A program made the translations under genes and the position numbers. From Terfezia claveryi (lineage: Eukaryota; Ascomycota; Pezizomycetes; Pezizales; Pezizaceae), in the NCBI GenBank assembly GCA_015179025.1, contig WHUX01000708.1:1-13191 (forward strand): a stretch of 13,191 nt of DNA, in the 5' to 3' direction. Positions 1 through 7,813 of the stretch are shown here, in pieces. Within the stretch, counting starts at the first letter, position 1. The number at the start of each line of letters is the position of its first letter. Under the pieces are notes generated by a model. That model ran no database searches. It had not been told where the DNA came from and saw only the letters and a program-made list of their open reading frames with translations.

Positions 1-539
1 GTTTCAGTTCGTGCACGGACCTCGGCCCACAAGCCAGGCTGCGGGCGGCCTGAACAATGGCCGGCAGGAGCGAACATAATTGATGGCTCATAATTGCCCA
101 CCCTCATCAGGACCAACTAGTCGAACTATATAGTGGCCCAAATCAGAAAAGAAATATTTCTTCCTTCATTAAGCCATTTCATTGCTTCCGACTCCCGAGC
201 CTGAGTCCCATGACATCTCCTCATTTCATGTATGTGGTACATTATATACCTTCCAGCAACAACCTATGAATGCCGCACCTATAGCCCTTGCGAGAGATAC
301 AGAGATGCAACGGTTTGTCCTAGCTACCTTATCAACTGAGCTAATCTTCGGCGTGTATTCAAGTGTCCCAACCTCCTCAGGATTTATCCCTTTACCTCCA
401 TGGTGAGCAGCATCCTGGATCTTTCTACACCAGCAGAAGGGATCCTCCGCCCTTCCTACCTGGTTCATCCATGCCTTTGGAAGTCCCTGGCCCATTAGCA
501 AATCAGATTGCTCCATTGCTCTAGGCTAGGTATTCGGTC
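1..539. other. Left flank without a supported gene
   Basis: I see no tRNA, repeat, intron-containing gene or known domain. Competing open frames on both strands (226-516 minus, 182-406 plus, about 322-530 plus) make any coding call unsafe. The sequence is the original host DNA next to the copia insertion: the empty site would join position 544 to position 5728. Confidence 0.5.
226..516 (-). other. Unrecognised 96-codon open frame, doubtful gene
   Basis: This is an ATG-initiated frame with several cysteines (for example CWC near residue 29 and GCC near residue 85) and no signal peptide, membrane segment or domain that I recognise. The opposite strand is also open over much of the same stretch (from about 182 to 406, and in another frame from about 322 to 530), so openness here says little about coding. 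Its ATG lies about 25 bp from the copia target site, so if it is real, the insertion landed in its promoter or 5' leader. It could equally be chance. I list it only because it is the longest ATG frame in the left flank. Confidence 0.15.
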
Positions 540-544
540 TTTGA
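540..544. repeat. Target site duplication, left copy (TTTGA)
   Basis: The five bases TTTGA lie immediately outside the LTR that starts TGTAAG, and recur exactly at 5723-5727 outside the other LTR. Five base pairs is the usual target duplication of Ty1/copia elements. This fixes both ends of the insertion and shows it entered as one unit. Confidence 0.95.
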
Positions 545-810
545 TGTAAGATTACGAGATTATGTAGCGGAGGAATCGTGAAGATAATCGATCGTGTATA
601 TTCAAAGAGGAGATATCTAGATATCGCTATAGACTTATTGCTATGGTTCTAGTGCTCTACAGAAGAAATCCATTTTTCCTACGACATATCCAGCTCCTTA
701 TATCCTGCTTTCCCTAATTGAGACCGGCCTCTTTGGGATCCTTGATCCTACCCTGGTTTCCGCAGAATTCAAACTGTCCTATCTCGGCTAGCGAGAGAGT
801 AATTCCAACA
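545..810 (-). repeat. 3' LTR of the copia element
   Basis: This 266-bp direct repeat differs from the other LTR at only three places: A559 against G5469, an A3 against A4 run at 604-606, and a C2 against C3 run at 670-671. Read on the minus strand it begins TGTTGGAATT and ends CTTACA. A TATAAG motif on the minus strand (702-697) is a possible core promoter. A 14-bp perfect palindrome (GATATCTAGATATC) sits at 612-625. Confidence 0.98.
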
Positions 811-819
811 CTCTCCCCT
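811..819 (-). other. Polypurine tract (plus-strand primer site)
   Basis: On the minus strand the bases AGGGGAGAG directly precede the TGTTGG start of the 3' LTR. A purine run touching the 3' LTR is where plus-strand cDNA synthesis is primed in LTR retrotransposons. It is short but uninterrupted. Confidence 0.8.
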
Positions 820-873
820 ACTCGAGCGCCCATACATTCATTCCGGCTGTCATTAGTTCTTCTTCCGTCATGT

Positions 874-1502
874 CTAGGATTGGGGTGTCATAACTGTCGA
901 CATCCATCTGTCTTTCCAGCCATTCACAGAGGTCATCGGCAAGAGCTTCGTCAGAAGATCTGCTGGGTTGTCTTTCCCTGGTATCGTGCGTATCTTCAAG
1001 CGCCTAGTCGTACTTGCTGTCGGAGATAGTGGAATCGGTGCTCTATATGTCGGCTCCTCCATGCGAATTTGGTGGCTTTGCTCAAATTGTAAGCTCCTTC
1101 GCTGTCTGTTACTAAGGTTGGTACATTTGTTATTCCTAGCTCCAAGAGAAATTGGTTCAACTAGGCTGCATCCTTTGCTCTTTTGCAGTAACTGATATAT
1201 TCCGCTTCGGTGGATTGACAACGTCACGATGTCCTGCCTTCGACTGTACCATCCTATCAGTTAGTTCCCCAGTGTCATCAGAACTCCTGTCTGTGATCGA
1301 GCTTCCTCCCTCTGTATAATGTGTCTGCGAATATATTGATTACTAATTCGTTGGCTTCTGGCTTCTTTAATTGCAGCCCATCATACTTTGTCGAGTACAA
1401 ATACTGCAAGACCTGGAGGGCTGTCTGGTAGTGCTTCAGGGTATGATCCTTGGTCCTTTGTCTTAACAAGTTGACATGAATCAAGATCTTGGGTCTCGTC
1501 AT
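874..1502 (-). pseudogene. pol: Copia RNase H region of pol, frameshifted
   Basis: This is the C-terminal part of pol, the RNase H that degrades the RNA template during reverse transcription. An open segment at 1502-1278 carries HYQTALQVLQYLY followed by NELVINIFAD, the conserved start of the copia RNase H with an acidic residue. It then runs out of frame. A second frame around 1140-1010 shows VTDSEGAYNLSKATKF and SRHIEHRFHYLR, containing the later Asp and the His-rich region. A third frame at about 1010-874 ends the protein with IPGKDNPADLLTK, the usual copia C terminus, and a stop at 876-874. At least two frame changes separate these blocks, so no single protein can be made. Confidence 0.9.
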
Positions 1503-1529
1503 TCGAGCGATAAAGAGTAACCCCCCTAT

Positions 1530-2375
1530 TACTGACTGTATTTTGCCACTTCCTCGTGGCTTCCGTCGCTAGTGTATTACTGTGCGTCTAGCGGCAGAGA
1601 TCGCTTTCCTCCCCAAACACCATGTTGATTGATCTGGAGTAAGAAGCTTTTCATCATTGATTCTATGAGGCGAGTTTGTGTTAGTACAACTTGTTTTTTG
1701 ACCAATGCAACTCCATCCCAAGCATGTTCAAAGGTTTTTCTCGCTTATCCAACTCGACTCTTCCTTCAATGTCTCTTTCTATCTTATCGAGATCTTCTTC
1801 CGTAGAAGTGATCCCAAGGAGGTTGTCAACATAAGTCCCAATAATAGTGTCGTGACTTCGGGTAGTGTAGGTTCCTTCATCTCCTATACACTGGTATATC
1901 CCGAGTGTGGAGAGAATATCGTAGAGGGTTTTGAACTATTCGTATCCTGCTTGCTTTAAGCCATAGAAGGCTTTATCGAGCTTCCAGTATTCGACCTCTT
2001 CTTCTTCATTCACATCTGTGATGTAGACATCGTATTAAAGAGAGCTTGTAAGTATGCAGCTACAACATCTTATTGGCAGATTGCCCAATCTTGGTGAAGG
2101 GCGATGACCAGGAGGATTTTGAGCATTTCAGGACGCATCATTTGTGCATAGGTTTCGTTGTAGTTGACACCTGCTTCTTGGGTGAATCCTCTCCCAACCT
2201 TGTGAGCTTTGTATTTTTCAATCCTTCCGTCTGCTTTTCTTTTGACTAGGTATATCCATTTAGTGTCAACAATCCGTGTTCCTTCGGGGATTCGGATTTA
2301 TCAATCTTTGTTGTATACCCCATATCGATTCAATTGCTCTCGTTCTTTAGCTCGAGCTTTAGCCCATTCTAAGGC
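1530..2375 (-). pseudogene. pol: Copia reverse transcriptase region of pol, multiply disrupted
   Basis: The RT domain starts near 2375 with EWAKARAKEREQLNRYGVY. After a frame change it continues through DTKWIYLVKRKADG, YKAHKVGRGFTQ and NYNETYAQMMRP, a clear copia RT signature (usual YKARLV, here with His for Arg). A TAA at 2072-2070 lies where the family has a Trp just before DVVAAYLQA. The active-site box, normally YVDD, reads Y-V-D-N (1833-1822), which removes one of the two adjacent catalytic aspartates. Another frame change follows after LNMLGMELHWSKNK near 1700. Polymerase activity is ruled out for this copy by both the breaks and the Asp-to-Asn change. Confidence 0.93.
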
Positions 2376-2507
2376 TTATGGAGAGTTGTGGGCTTGCTCA
2401 TTGGTTGGGTGATCCAGATCAGCTTCTTACTGTGAATATCTTCCTCCGGACTGGCTGTTGCTCTAATTTCCTGCTACCGACCATGCTTTCCCAATCTCGA
2501 GTAGTCT

Positions 2508-3500
2508 TTAGGCCTCTTTATTGGAGTGGTGCCATGGGTTGGGGAACTGGTATTGTGATGTTGGGTCTTCCAGGATAATGTCATTTTCTCTAGGCCCTTC
2601 ACTAGGGGCTTCATCCGGAGATTCTAAGCTGCTAGTCTCCAAACTTTCTATAGGGACTGGCCAGAGAGCAAGCTTAATCTGGCCAGTGTCTGTTCGCACC
2701 TGGTAGCTTTCAAAGCTTTCTGTATAACCAATTATATTGGCTTCATAGCTTCTTGGAGAGAGCTTATCGGAGATGTCATAGTTAAAACAGAGGACTCGCT
2801 GCCAAATGGTCTTAGCTTTGTTCGCTCGGCTTCCGGGTCCTTTTTGAGCATGATTTCGGGGTTTTTCCTTGAAGAGTTTTATGGGGAATCCGATTCTTCG
2901 TATAGGCTGCCCAGCTCGAAGCTTTGTCCCACAGGCCTTTAGGTAGAGTGACCCTATTAGAGCAGTCCTACTCATAGTAAGGATCGTTCGGTTTGCTCGT
3001 TCGATTATAGCATTTGTTTCACTATGCTTTGGGATAGTTTCTTTAGAGGCTATGCCTCGTTGCTTTAGTTCTTCTTGAAGCTCATTGTTGCGGAATTCTC
3101 CTCCCCAGTCTGCTTGGATTTGGCTGACTCGTAGGGTTGTGGCTGCTTCCAGTTTATTATTATTTCATTAATGCTTTTCCAGTCTCGCTCTTCTTCGAAG
3201 GGGCTGTACAGCTATATACCGGCTGAAGTCGTCCACAATCACTAGCAGATATCGATATTGTTTGCTAGGTGTGGAGGTTCGATTGGTCCGACAAGGTCTG
3301 CATGGACCCGTTCTAGAAGTCGGTTTGTCTGATCTGTAGATCTTTGGGCTGCTTGGGTGTAGCCGGTTTGGTGGCCTTCCCTTGTTCACACGCCTTGCAT
3401 CGGATCTTCTCTTTCTGATCCTTCGGGTATTCGGGAGAGTTTTAAGGGTTTATAGGAAATGTGTCCATACCTTTCATGTAGGCTGATTGCAGCTTCTTTT
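2508..3500 (-). pseudogene. pol: Copia integrase region of pol, frameshifted
   Basis: The pre-integrase zinc-binding part is visible as LHERYGHIS (two His, codons 3478-3476 and 3463-3461) and, in another frame, RCKACEQGK (two Cys, 3399-3388). The DDE core follows: HADLVGP supplies the first Asp (3298-3296), YLLVIVDDFSRY follows in a different frame, IQADWGGEF supplies the second Asp (3110-3108), and AIIERANRT supplies the Glu (3002-3000). There are 35 residues between the last two, the family D35E spacing. From about 3160 to the stop at 2508 a single frame runs through the core end into the copia C-terminal domain (NIIGYTESFESYQV). All three catalytic residues survive, but at least three frame changes separate them. 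Confidence 0.93.
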
Positions 3501-3884
3501 TCCTTATCTTTTTATTCCTGCTCCCTTCCAGTTTTCGACTGTATTCTCAGGCTTGATCCATATCCCATCAATATCTCGATCCATTTTGTAGAGTATTTTC
3601 CTTCCTGTTTTTAGCTCTACCTTGCCCTTTTTTCTTGCATGATGAAGTCCTCTGGCATCCGAAGGCTGCTAATAATGTTGCTGTATGTGGATCATATAAG
3701 CATTGCTCATGGCGGATGTTGCGGCCATTGTGTCTGAAGACTAGAGTTCCTATAGTGTGGCAAATGGATTCGGTTTATCGTGGCGGATACCTTGATACTG
3801 AGGTTGTGTTGGACATCGGTAAGTCGTCGTATTCGTTGGTTGTATGGTGGGTGGCTGCTGTGTCATATCATAACATCCTTCATC
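3501..3884 (-). other. Internal copia sequence where protease would lie; no clear domain
   Basis: In copia elements the aspartic protease lies between the zinc knuckle and integrase. I searched the three minus frames for a D(S/T)GA/C-type active site and found none that I can defend. Stops occur in every frame. Either the protease is too decayed to see by eye or frame changes hide it. A stretch reading IEILMGYGSSLRIQSKT near 3570 may be the end of this region. Confidence 0.5.
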
Positions 3885-4064
3885 CTACCCTGTCTTCCCA
3901 ATCCGAACAACCTTGATAGTGACTCCTTCTTCATCAGATTCTTCATTGTCGGAGTCTTCCTTCTTAGCCTTCTTGACTTTTTTCTCGCGCTTTTTGGTAA
4001 AGCACTCGGATTCTGTGTGGTTTCCTTTCCATCCTTTGCTGATGCAGTAGTCACATCTTTGCCA
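3885..4064 (-). pseudogene. gag: Gag nucleocapsid-like segment with zinc knuckle, out of frame
   Basis: This frame, shifted relative to the upstream gag frame and preceded by an in-frame TAA (4067-4065), holds a nucleic-acid-binding knuckle at 4055-4002. The ligands are Cys, Cys, His, Cys with spacing C-X2-C-X8-H-X4-C (C-D-Y-C ... N-H-T-E-S-E-C). The middle gap is longer than the X4 of the textbook retroviral knuckle. A Lys-rich then acidic tail (KKREKKVKKAKKEDSDNEES) follows and the frame closes at 3887-3885. In the parent element it would package the RNA genome inside the particle. Confidence 0.8.
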
Positions 4065-4131
4065 TTATCTCCTTGATCGTCCTGCCAGCTCCTGTTTGAG
4101 CACTACTGGGTTTTGTACCGAATCTCCAGCA

Positions 4132-5301
4132 TTATCTCCCTCCTCTTCCCTTTTGCCTTCCTGGGACGTATGTTTGAGATGTAGTGATATCGCCATAGGT
4201 AAGTCCACTCTTCATCTGGATATTTTCGATAAGAGTGTTGTAGTAGGGCAGAAGAGTGGCTAGTAGAAACGTTCCTTTGGCTTGGTCGTTTTTGCTTAAT
4301 CCTGTCAATATTGTTCCGAATTCTTTAAGGTCATCTGGGATCGTTTCTCCCAGTATAGATCTCATGAATCTCCATTTTTTGTCGAACTCGCTAATATGTT
4401 CTTCGATTGAACTATTTCTATCGTCATAGCTGAGTTTGATAACTTTAATAAGTAGAGCTCCGAGTGTAGTGACAGTTTTGCCTTCGAATTTTGCCTTCAG
4501 CTCTTTATAGTCTTCATTAGCTGTTCTGGCTAGTCTGATGATATCTACAACTTCTTTCTTGCAATTTCTTTTCATTGTAAGGATTGCGAAGTTGTTATCT
4601 TTCTTCCAAGCTTTAGCATCTGCATCCCTGGCTTTTCCGGTGGCTGTGGGATCTGGATCTTGGACATCTCCAGTGACAATTTCCCATATAGTCTCATCTT
4701 TGTGTTCATAGCTGCTAAGCGTTTGCTTAATGGATAATATCAATTGAGCATAGTCCTATTGTCCGCTAAGCTTGGGCTCGATCTTTGGAATTAATCGTTC
4801 TTTGTACATAGTTACTGGAGGTAGTGTTGGTGAGTCTGGTGGTGGAGGAGGTGGAGTTCTTGCTCTTCACCCTCTTCTTCTTTCGACTTGGATATTAATC
4901 GGGAGATCGGAGTATTCAATTTCATGTTCTGACTCGGATGTTGGGGCTGGTCCAGCTAAGTTGCTGCTTATATAAATGAGTGCTGGGTGTATCTGGTCGA
5001 AGCTTATTAATTGGTCCTTGTACTGGATTCCTTCGTCCAGTAGGGATGTTTCTGCTTCTTTGGTATCGAGGTCGGTTAAGAGATCTCCGAGCTCTTGATG
5101 ATTTCCTTCTCTTCGTTCCTTTATCGCTAGTGCCTCGTTATATAGCCCACTCTTGCGTAATTCCTGTTCTAGGTATTCGGTGTCTAACAGCGGTTCTCTT
5201 GGGGTTGTGGTAATTTCTGAAGATTTGTTTCCCGAGAGGTTTTTGAAGAGTTGCTTGTTTTGACGGTTTATTCTCTTTGACCAGGATCGGTGTGTAGGCA
5301 T
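4132..5301 (-). pseudogene. gag: Copia gag (capsid) with two in-frame stops
   Basis: A single frame of 390 codons runs from an ATG at 5301 to a TAA at 4134-4132, interrupted by TGA (4869-4867) and TAG (4758-4756). The C-terminal two thirds match the copia-type gag (Retrotran_gag_2/UBN2) fold: IWEIVTG, a helix around AWKKDNNFAILTMKRN, then EHISEFDKKWRFMRSILGE and FGTILTGLSKND. The N-terminal part is acidic and helical (EPLLDTEYLEQELRKSG), with a proline run just after the first stop. Gag forms the virus-like particle in which reverse transcription takes place. The TAG fits loss of a Trp codon by TGG to TAG, a change that RIP-type or other C-to-T mutation can give. This is inference. Confidence 0.9.
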
Positions 5302-5435
5302 ATGCGGAGCTTTGCAGGGTTTCTTGGCAACGATAGGGCAGCCACGGCTTTTGGGCTTCTGCTTTCTGAATGGCAGTGTTACTGGGTTGATACCACAGAT
5401 ATCTCAACTGTCTTTTGTTCTTATTGCTTTTGCCT

Positions 5436-5454
5436 GAGCGCCGGGCTTATAACC
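5436..5454 (-). other. Primer-binding site matching tRNA-Ile(UAU) anticodon arm
   Basis: Directly next to the 5' LTR, the plus strand reads GAGCGCCGGGCTTATAACC. No CCA-ended tRNA tail is present. Numbered as a tRNA it fits positions 22-40: D-stem GAGC, base 26, anticodon stem CCGGG, seven-base loop CTTATAA with U33 and anticodon UAU, then CC. The element would therefore be primed by a tRNA fragment cut in the anticodon arm, as established for Drosophila copia and for yeast Ty5 with initiator tRNA-Met, but here with tRNA-Ile(UAU). The tRNA identity is deduced from geometry only. Confidence 0.8.
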
Positions 5455-5722
5455 TGTAAGATTACGAGGTTATGTAGCGGAGGAATCGTGAAGATAATCG
5501 ATCGTGTATATTCAAAAGAGGAGATATCTAGATATCGCTATAGACTTATTGCTATGGTTCTAGTGCTCTACAGAAGAAATCCCATTTTTCCTACGACATA
5601 TCCAGCTCCTTATATCCTGCTTTCCCTAATTGAGACCGGCCTCTTTGGGATCCTTGATCCTACCCTGGTTTCCGCAGAATTCAAACTGTCCTATCTCGGC
5701 TAGCGAGAGAGTAATTCCAACA
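5455..5722 (-). repeat. 5' LTR of the copia element
   Basis: This 268-bp LTR is identical to the 545-810 copy except for one substitution and two single-base length differences, both in homopolymer runs. It carries the same minus-strand TATAAG motif and the same GATATCTAGATATC palindrome. It should hold the promoter and the transcript start for the element. Confidence 0.98.
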
Positions 5723-5727
5723 TTTGA
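5723..5727. repeat. Target site duplication, right copy (TTTGA)
   Basis: Exact repeat of 540-544, directly after the CA end of the LTR. Confidence 0.95.
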
Positions 5728-6390
5728 TTCTTTGGTGGATTTTGAAAGCCTGAGCGATCACCAAGGAGAGGGGGACAGAGAAACTAAGAACACCGTATAC
5801 ATCGCTTTCTTAGGTTTCGTTTTACTTTTCAGTCAAGGGGAAGGTTAGCCGGGGACGGATGGCAGGGACGGGCCCTGAGGTTGGGAATCGACTCGGAGAT
5901 GTGGTCTCTGGTCATTGGTTAGAATAACTTGAATAGGAGTAGGTACAGATTAAATTAAAATAATGAAAAAGAGAGATACACCCATAAATTGTTTGGCGAA
6001 TTTTTTCTTCAATGTTAGTACTCTGCCATTGGTATCAGGTAAAACCATCCCTGCGTCGTCAGCTCTGACAGTATCCATATGCACGATCCAGAGGGATACG
6101 TAATGAGCCTCCCTTTGCAAAAGGCCATCAGAAGCAGGTGAATTAAATCCAAAGATAGATGTTCCTAGTATATTCTGTGGTATGTAGGTACTATACGTAT
6201 TTCAGTCGTTAAAAGATATTGAAGCATTGAGAAGCTGGATCGATGTTGGGAGATCGCGGAGAAACAACGTATGCTACATATTGATTGGCTGTTACGACAG
6301 CGCATGCATAGACTGCTTAAAATTAAGAAGTTATCGGAAGTAGCCTTTAAAATCCTCGCGAAAAAAACCGTTCTCTGCGCAAAAACACAT
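5728..6390. other. Intergenic, nothing recognised
   Basis: I see no open frame of note, no tRNA box A/B pair, no repeat longer than a few bases and no splice-connected exons here. The first 150 bp are the right flank of the copia target site and are G-rich; the rest is A/T-rich. Confidence 0.5.
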
Positions 6391-6717
6391 CTATCTATGA
6401 TAACTGCTAATCAAGTCCCTTGAATCTATGACATCCCTCCTATACTCTCTACAGCTCTCTACAGCCACAGATCCTCTGAAATTCTCAAGTGCTCTATGGC
6501 TCCTATTGGCTCTGTCCATTGGCTGTATGCACTGCCATTTGTCTAGCAAGATATTAAGGCTCCACACTCTGTCATAGCTGGCTCTAGCTATAGCTTGCTC
6601 TATGTACTTGTTCAGTAGCTTTTCTTTAATATAATAAATAAAAAAAATTGCATCGGATTTATTGTAAATTAAAGAATAACCCTCCCATGGCTCCAGTCGG
6701 GCTTCTAGAGGCTGGGG
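6391..6717 (-). pseudogene. 108-codon open frame without early ATG, possible gene remnant
   Basis: The minus strand is open from a TGA at 6720-6718 to a TAG at 6393-6391. The only Met is past the middle, so a normal start is missing. The translation has a protein-like look, with spaced Trp and hydrophobic residues (ARASYDRVWSLNILLDKWQ) and charged stretches (ANRSHRALENFRG). One part, IFFIYYIKEK, is encoded by an A/T run at 6625-6660 that on the plus strand reads like a poly(A)-type tail. Two readings are possible: a 3' fragment of a decayed gene or transposase on the minus strand, or a short retroposon ending in that A-rich tract on the plus strand. I do not recognise a family. Confidence 0.3.
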
Positions 6718-6720
6718 TCA

Positions 6721-7308
6721 ATAGTTACGAAATTTTTGTTAAAGCCATATCTTTGCCCAGAGAAGGTCGTTTCTGCAACGTCTGAGTACTACTAGGGTAT
6801 TTCAGATGCCCTCCAAATCTCTATAATAATAATACCTAAGCTTAGCTAGGCTTTCTGGAGGCCCTGTCGCCCCTTAAGCCAGTGTAGAGATTCATTACCC
6901 TGAAAGACTATACTGAATTTAGATTTCTCTGCAATTGAAATTTACCAAGCGGAATCTTTGAATTGCACCACCCTCTCTTCTGAGTCATTTAGTTTAAGGA
7001 GCTTCTTATGATAGATCCACCTGCAGATGAACGCAGCCTTTGACACCAACCTTCCATTTAAGTCGAAAGTGATATTCAGGTGAGAGGGGATTAAATATAG
7101 TGGGGTTGAATATGGTTCGATTATGGCGAAATTGAAGGTGGCAAGACTGATTATATACGCCTTCTCTACTACCGTCAGGTAAGAGTATTAGGTTTGTTTA
7201 TCAGCAACTTGAGAGACTAGTTGAGTTCTAATCTAAGGAAACCCTCTTGAAATAAAAGTTGCCACACCCACACGTACTGTCTTATAGCTAATGATGGCAT
7301 AATGCTTG
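6721..7308. other. Intergenic, no supported gene
   Basis: One short plus-strand frame from an ATG at 7125 encodes a hydrophobic start (MAKLKVARLIIYAFSTTV) followed at once by GTAAGA, which would suit a signal-peptide exon before an intron. I found no matching downstream exon that I trust, so it is recorded only as a weak possibility. The rest is featureless. Confidence 0.35.
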
Positions 7309-7472
7309 TAGGTTTTTTTCCCACCGCCACGAGCTATGCCTGTGCAGGATAGTCTCCCAAGGGACCCGAGTGTCCCCCTCCCTACTTCCAATAAAGGGTA
7401 CCAAATCCACCAATTGATGCCAACGGCTTCATACCATTCACTGACCGACCAGAAACTATTCAAGTATTCTTA
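7309..7472 (+). other. Short plus-strand coding-like frame, unrecognised
   Basis: This is a 54-codon open stretch ending in TAG (7470-7472), with no ATG near its start. It reads RAMPVQDSLPRDPSVPLPT and then GYQIHQLMPTASYHSLTDQK. Part of its DNA (7393-7422: AGGGTAC, then CAATTGATGCCA) recurs in inverted orientation at 7681-7706, where the minus strand reads RGYTIDAM. That hints at a shared origin with the minus-strand fragments to the right. A 76-codon ATG frame lies on the opposite strand over the same bases, so the coding strand is uncertain. Confidence 0.2.
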
Positions 7473-7612
7473 GCCCTCAAGCATTATTCCCTAGATTGAA
7501 GAACCTGTATTTTTATTACAGTTAATTAAGGTTCCGAGAGTCACCATACCTTGAGAAATCGCCAACACTAACTTATCCTGCTCTGGTTTAAGTTATCCAA
7601 GCTCCCGCAGTC

Positions 7613-7813
7613 CTAGTGGCTCAAATGACCTTCCATATTGATGTTATAGTATTTGCATGTCCCATCCAACCCCCCTCCCATGGCATCAATTGTGTACCCT
7701 CTTTGGTACACGCTTGAAGTTTGAAGTGTCAAGGCACCATTATTTCTGCCAGCAAAGTAACCAGCTTCGTGAATTCCTGTGGGACACTCAGTAGGGTCAA
7801 CCTCTTCTTGAAT
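7613..7813 (-). pseudogene. Coding-like fragment B, cysteine-containing, unrecognised
   Basis: A 66-codon frame with no start of its own lies between a TGA at 7816-7814 and a TAG at 7615-7613. It reads EVDPTECPTGIHEAGYFAG, then RNNGALTLQTSSVYQRGY, then a Gly-rich stretch and GTCKYYNINMEG. It overlaps the 3' part of the frame at 7926-7729. The pair looks like one gene broken by a one-base slip in the repetitive GAAGAAGAG around 7803-7810. Two cysteines, small size and a Gly/Asn/Thr/Tyr-rich make-up would suit a small secreted fungal protein, but I see no signal peptide and cannot name a family. Confidence 0.35.

Larger units (their letters stand above)
545..5722 (-). mobile_element. Ty1/copia LTR retrotransposon, full length but coding-defective
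   Basis: This 5178-bp element is read on the minus strand. Terminal direct repeats start TG and end CA, and TTTGA flanks both sides. In element order I see the 5' LTR (5722-5455), a primer-binding site, gag, a CCHC zinc knuckle, the integrase HHCC and DDE core, reverse transcriptase, RNase H, a polypurine tract and the 3' LTR (810-545). Integrase ahead of reverse transcriptase defines the copia (Pseudoviridae-type) order. The protein fragments match the style of ascomycete copia elements. Coding is interrupted in every region: stops at 4869-4867, 4758-4756, 4067-4065 and 2072-2070, plus several frame changes. The RT active-site motif is altered. It is inferred to be unable to transpose on its own, but its cis signals (LTRs, PBS, PPT) look intact, so movement by proteins of a relative is conceivable. 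Confidence 0.97.

Noticed and set aside
718..1029. Plus-strand 103-codon frame, nearly repeated at 5630-5848
   Set aside because: The shared start is simply the LTR sequence present twice; the remainder is antisense to RNase H or flank.
3635..4076. Plus-strand frames of 93 and 98 codons, one with hydrophobic stretches
   Set aside because: They lie antisense to the copia zinc knuckle and protease region; the minus-strand CCHC motif explains this DNA.
4772..5213. Plus-strand frames with a Gly-rich run and hydrophobic residues
   Set aside because: These are shadows of gag on the minus strand; the Gly run is the antisense of the proline run after the first gag stop.
545..5722. Firm claim that the copia element was mutated by RIP
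   Set aside because: Some stops fit C-to-T change, but others, such as YVDN, lie in CpG context and many lesions are indels. Dinucleotide indices for the whole element were not computed, so the claim is not supported.
7125..7180. Signal-peptide exon followed by GTAAGA
   Set aside because: It has only about 19 codons and I found no downstream exon in phase with a cysteine-containing mature protein; mentioned only as a weak possibility.
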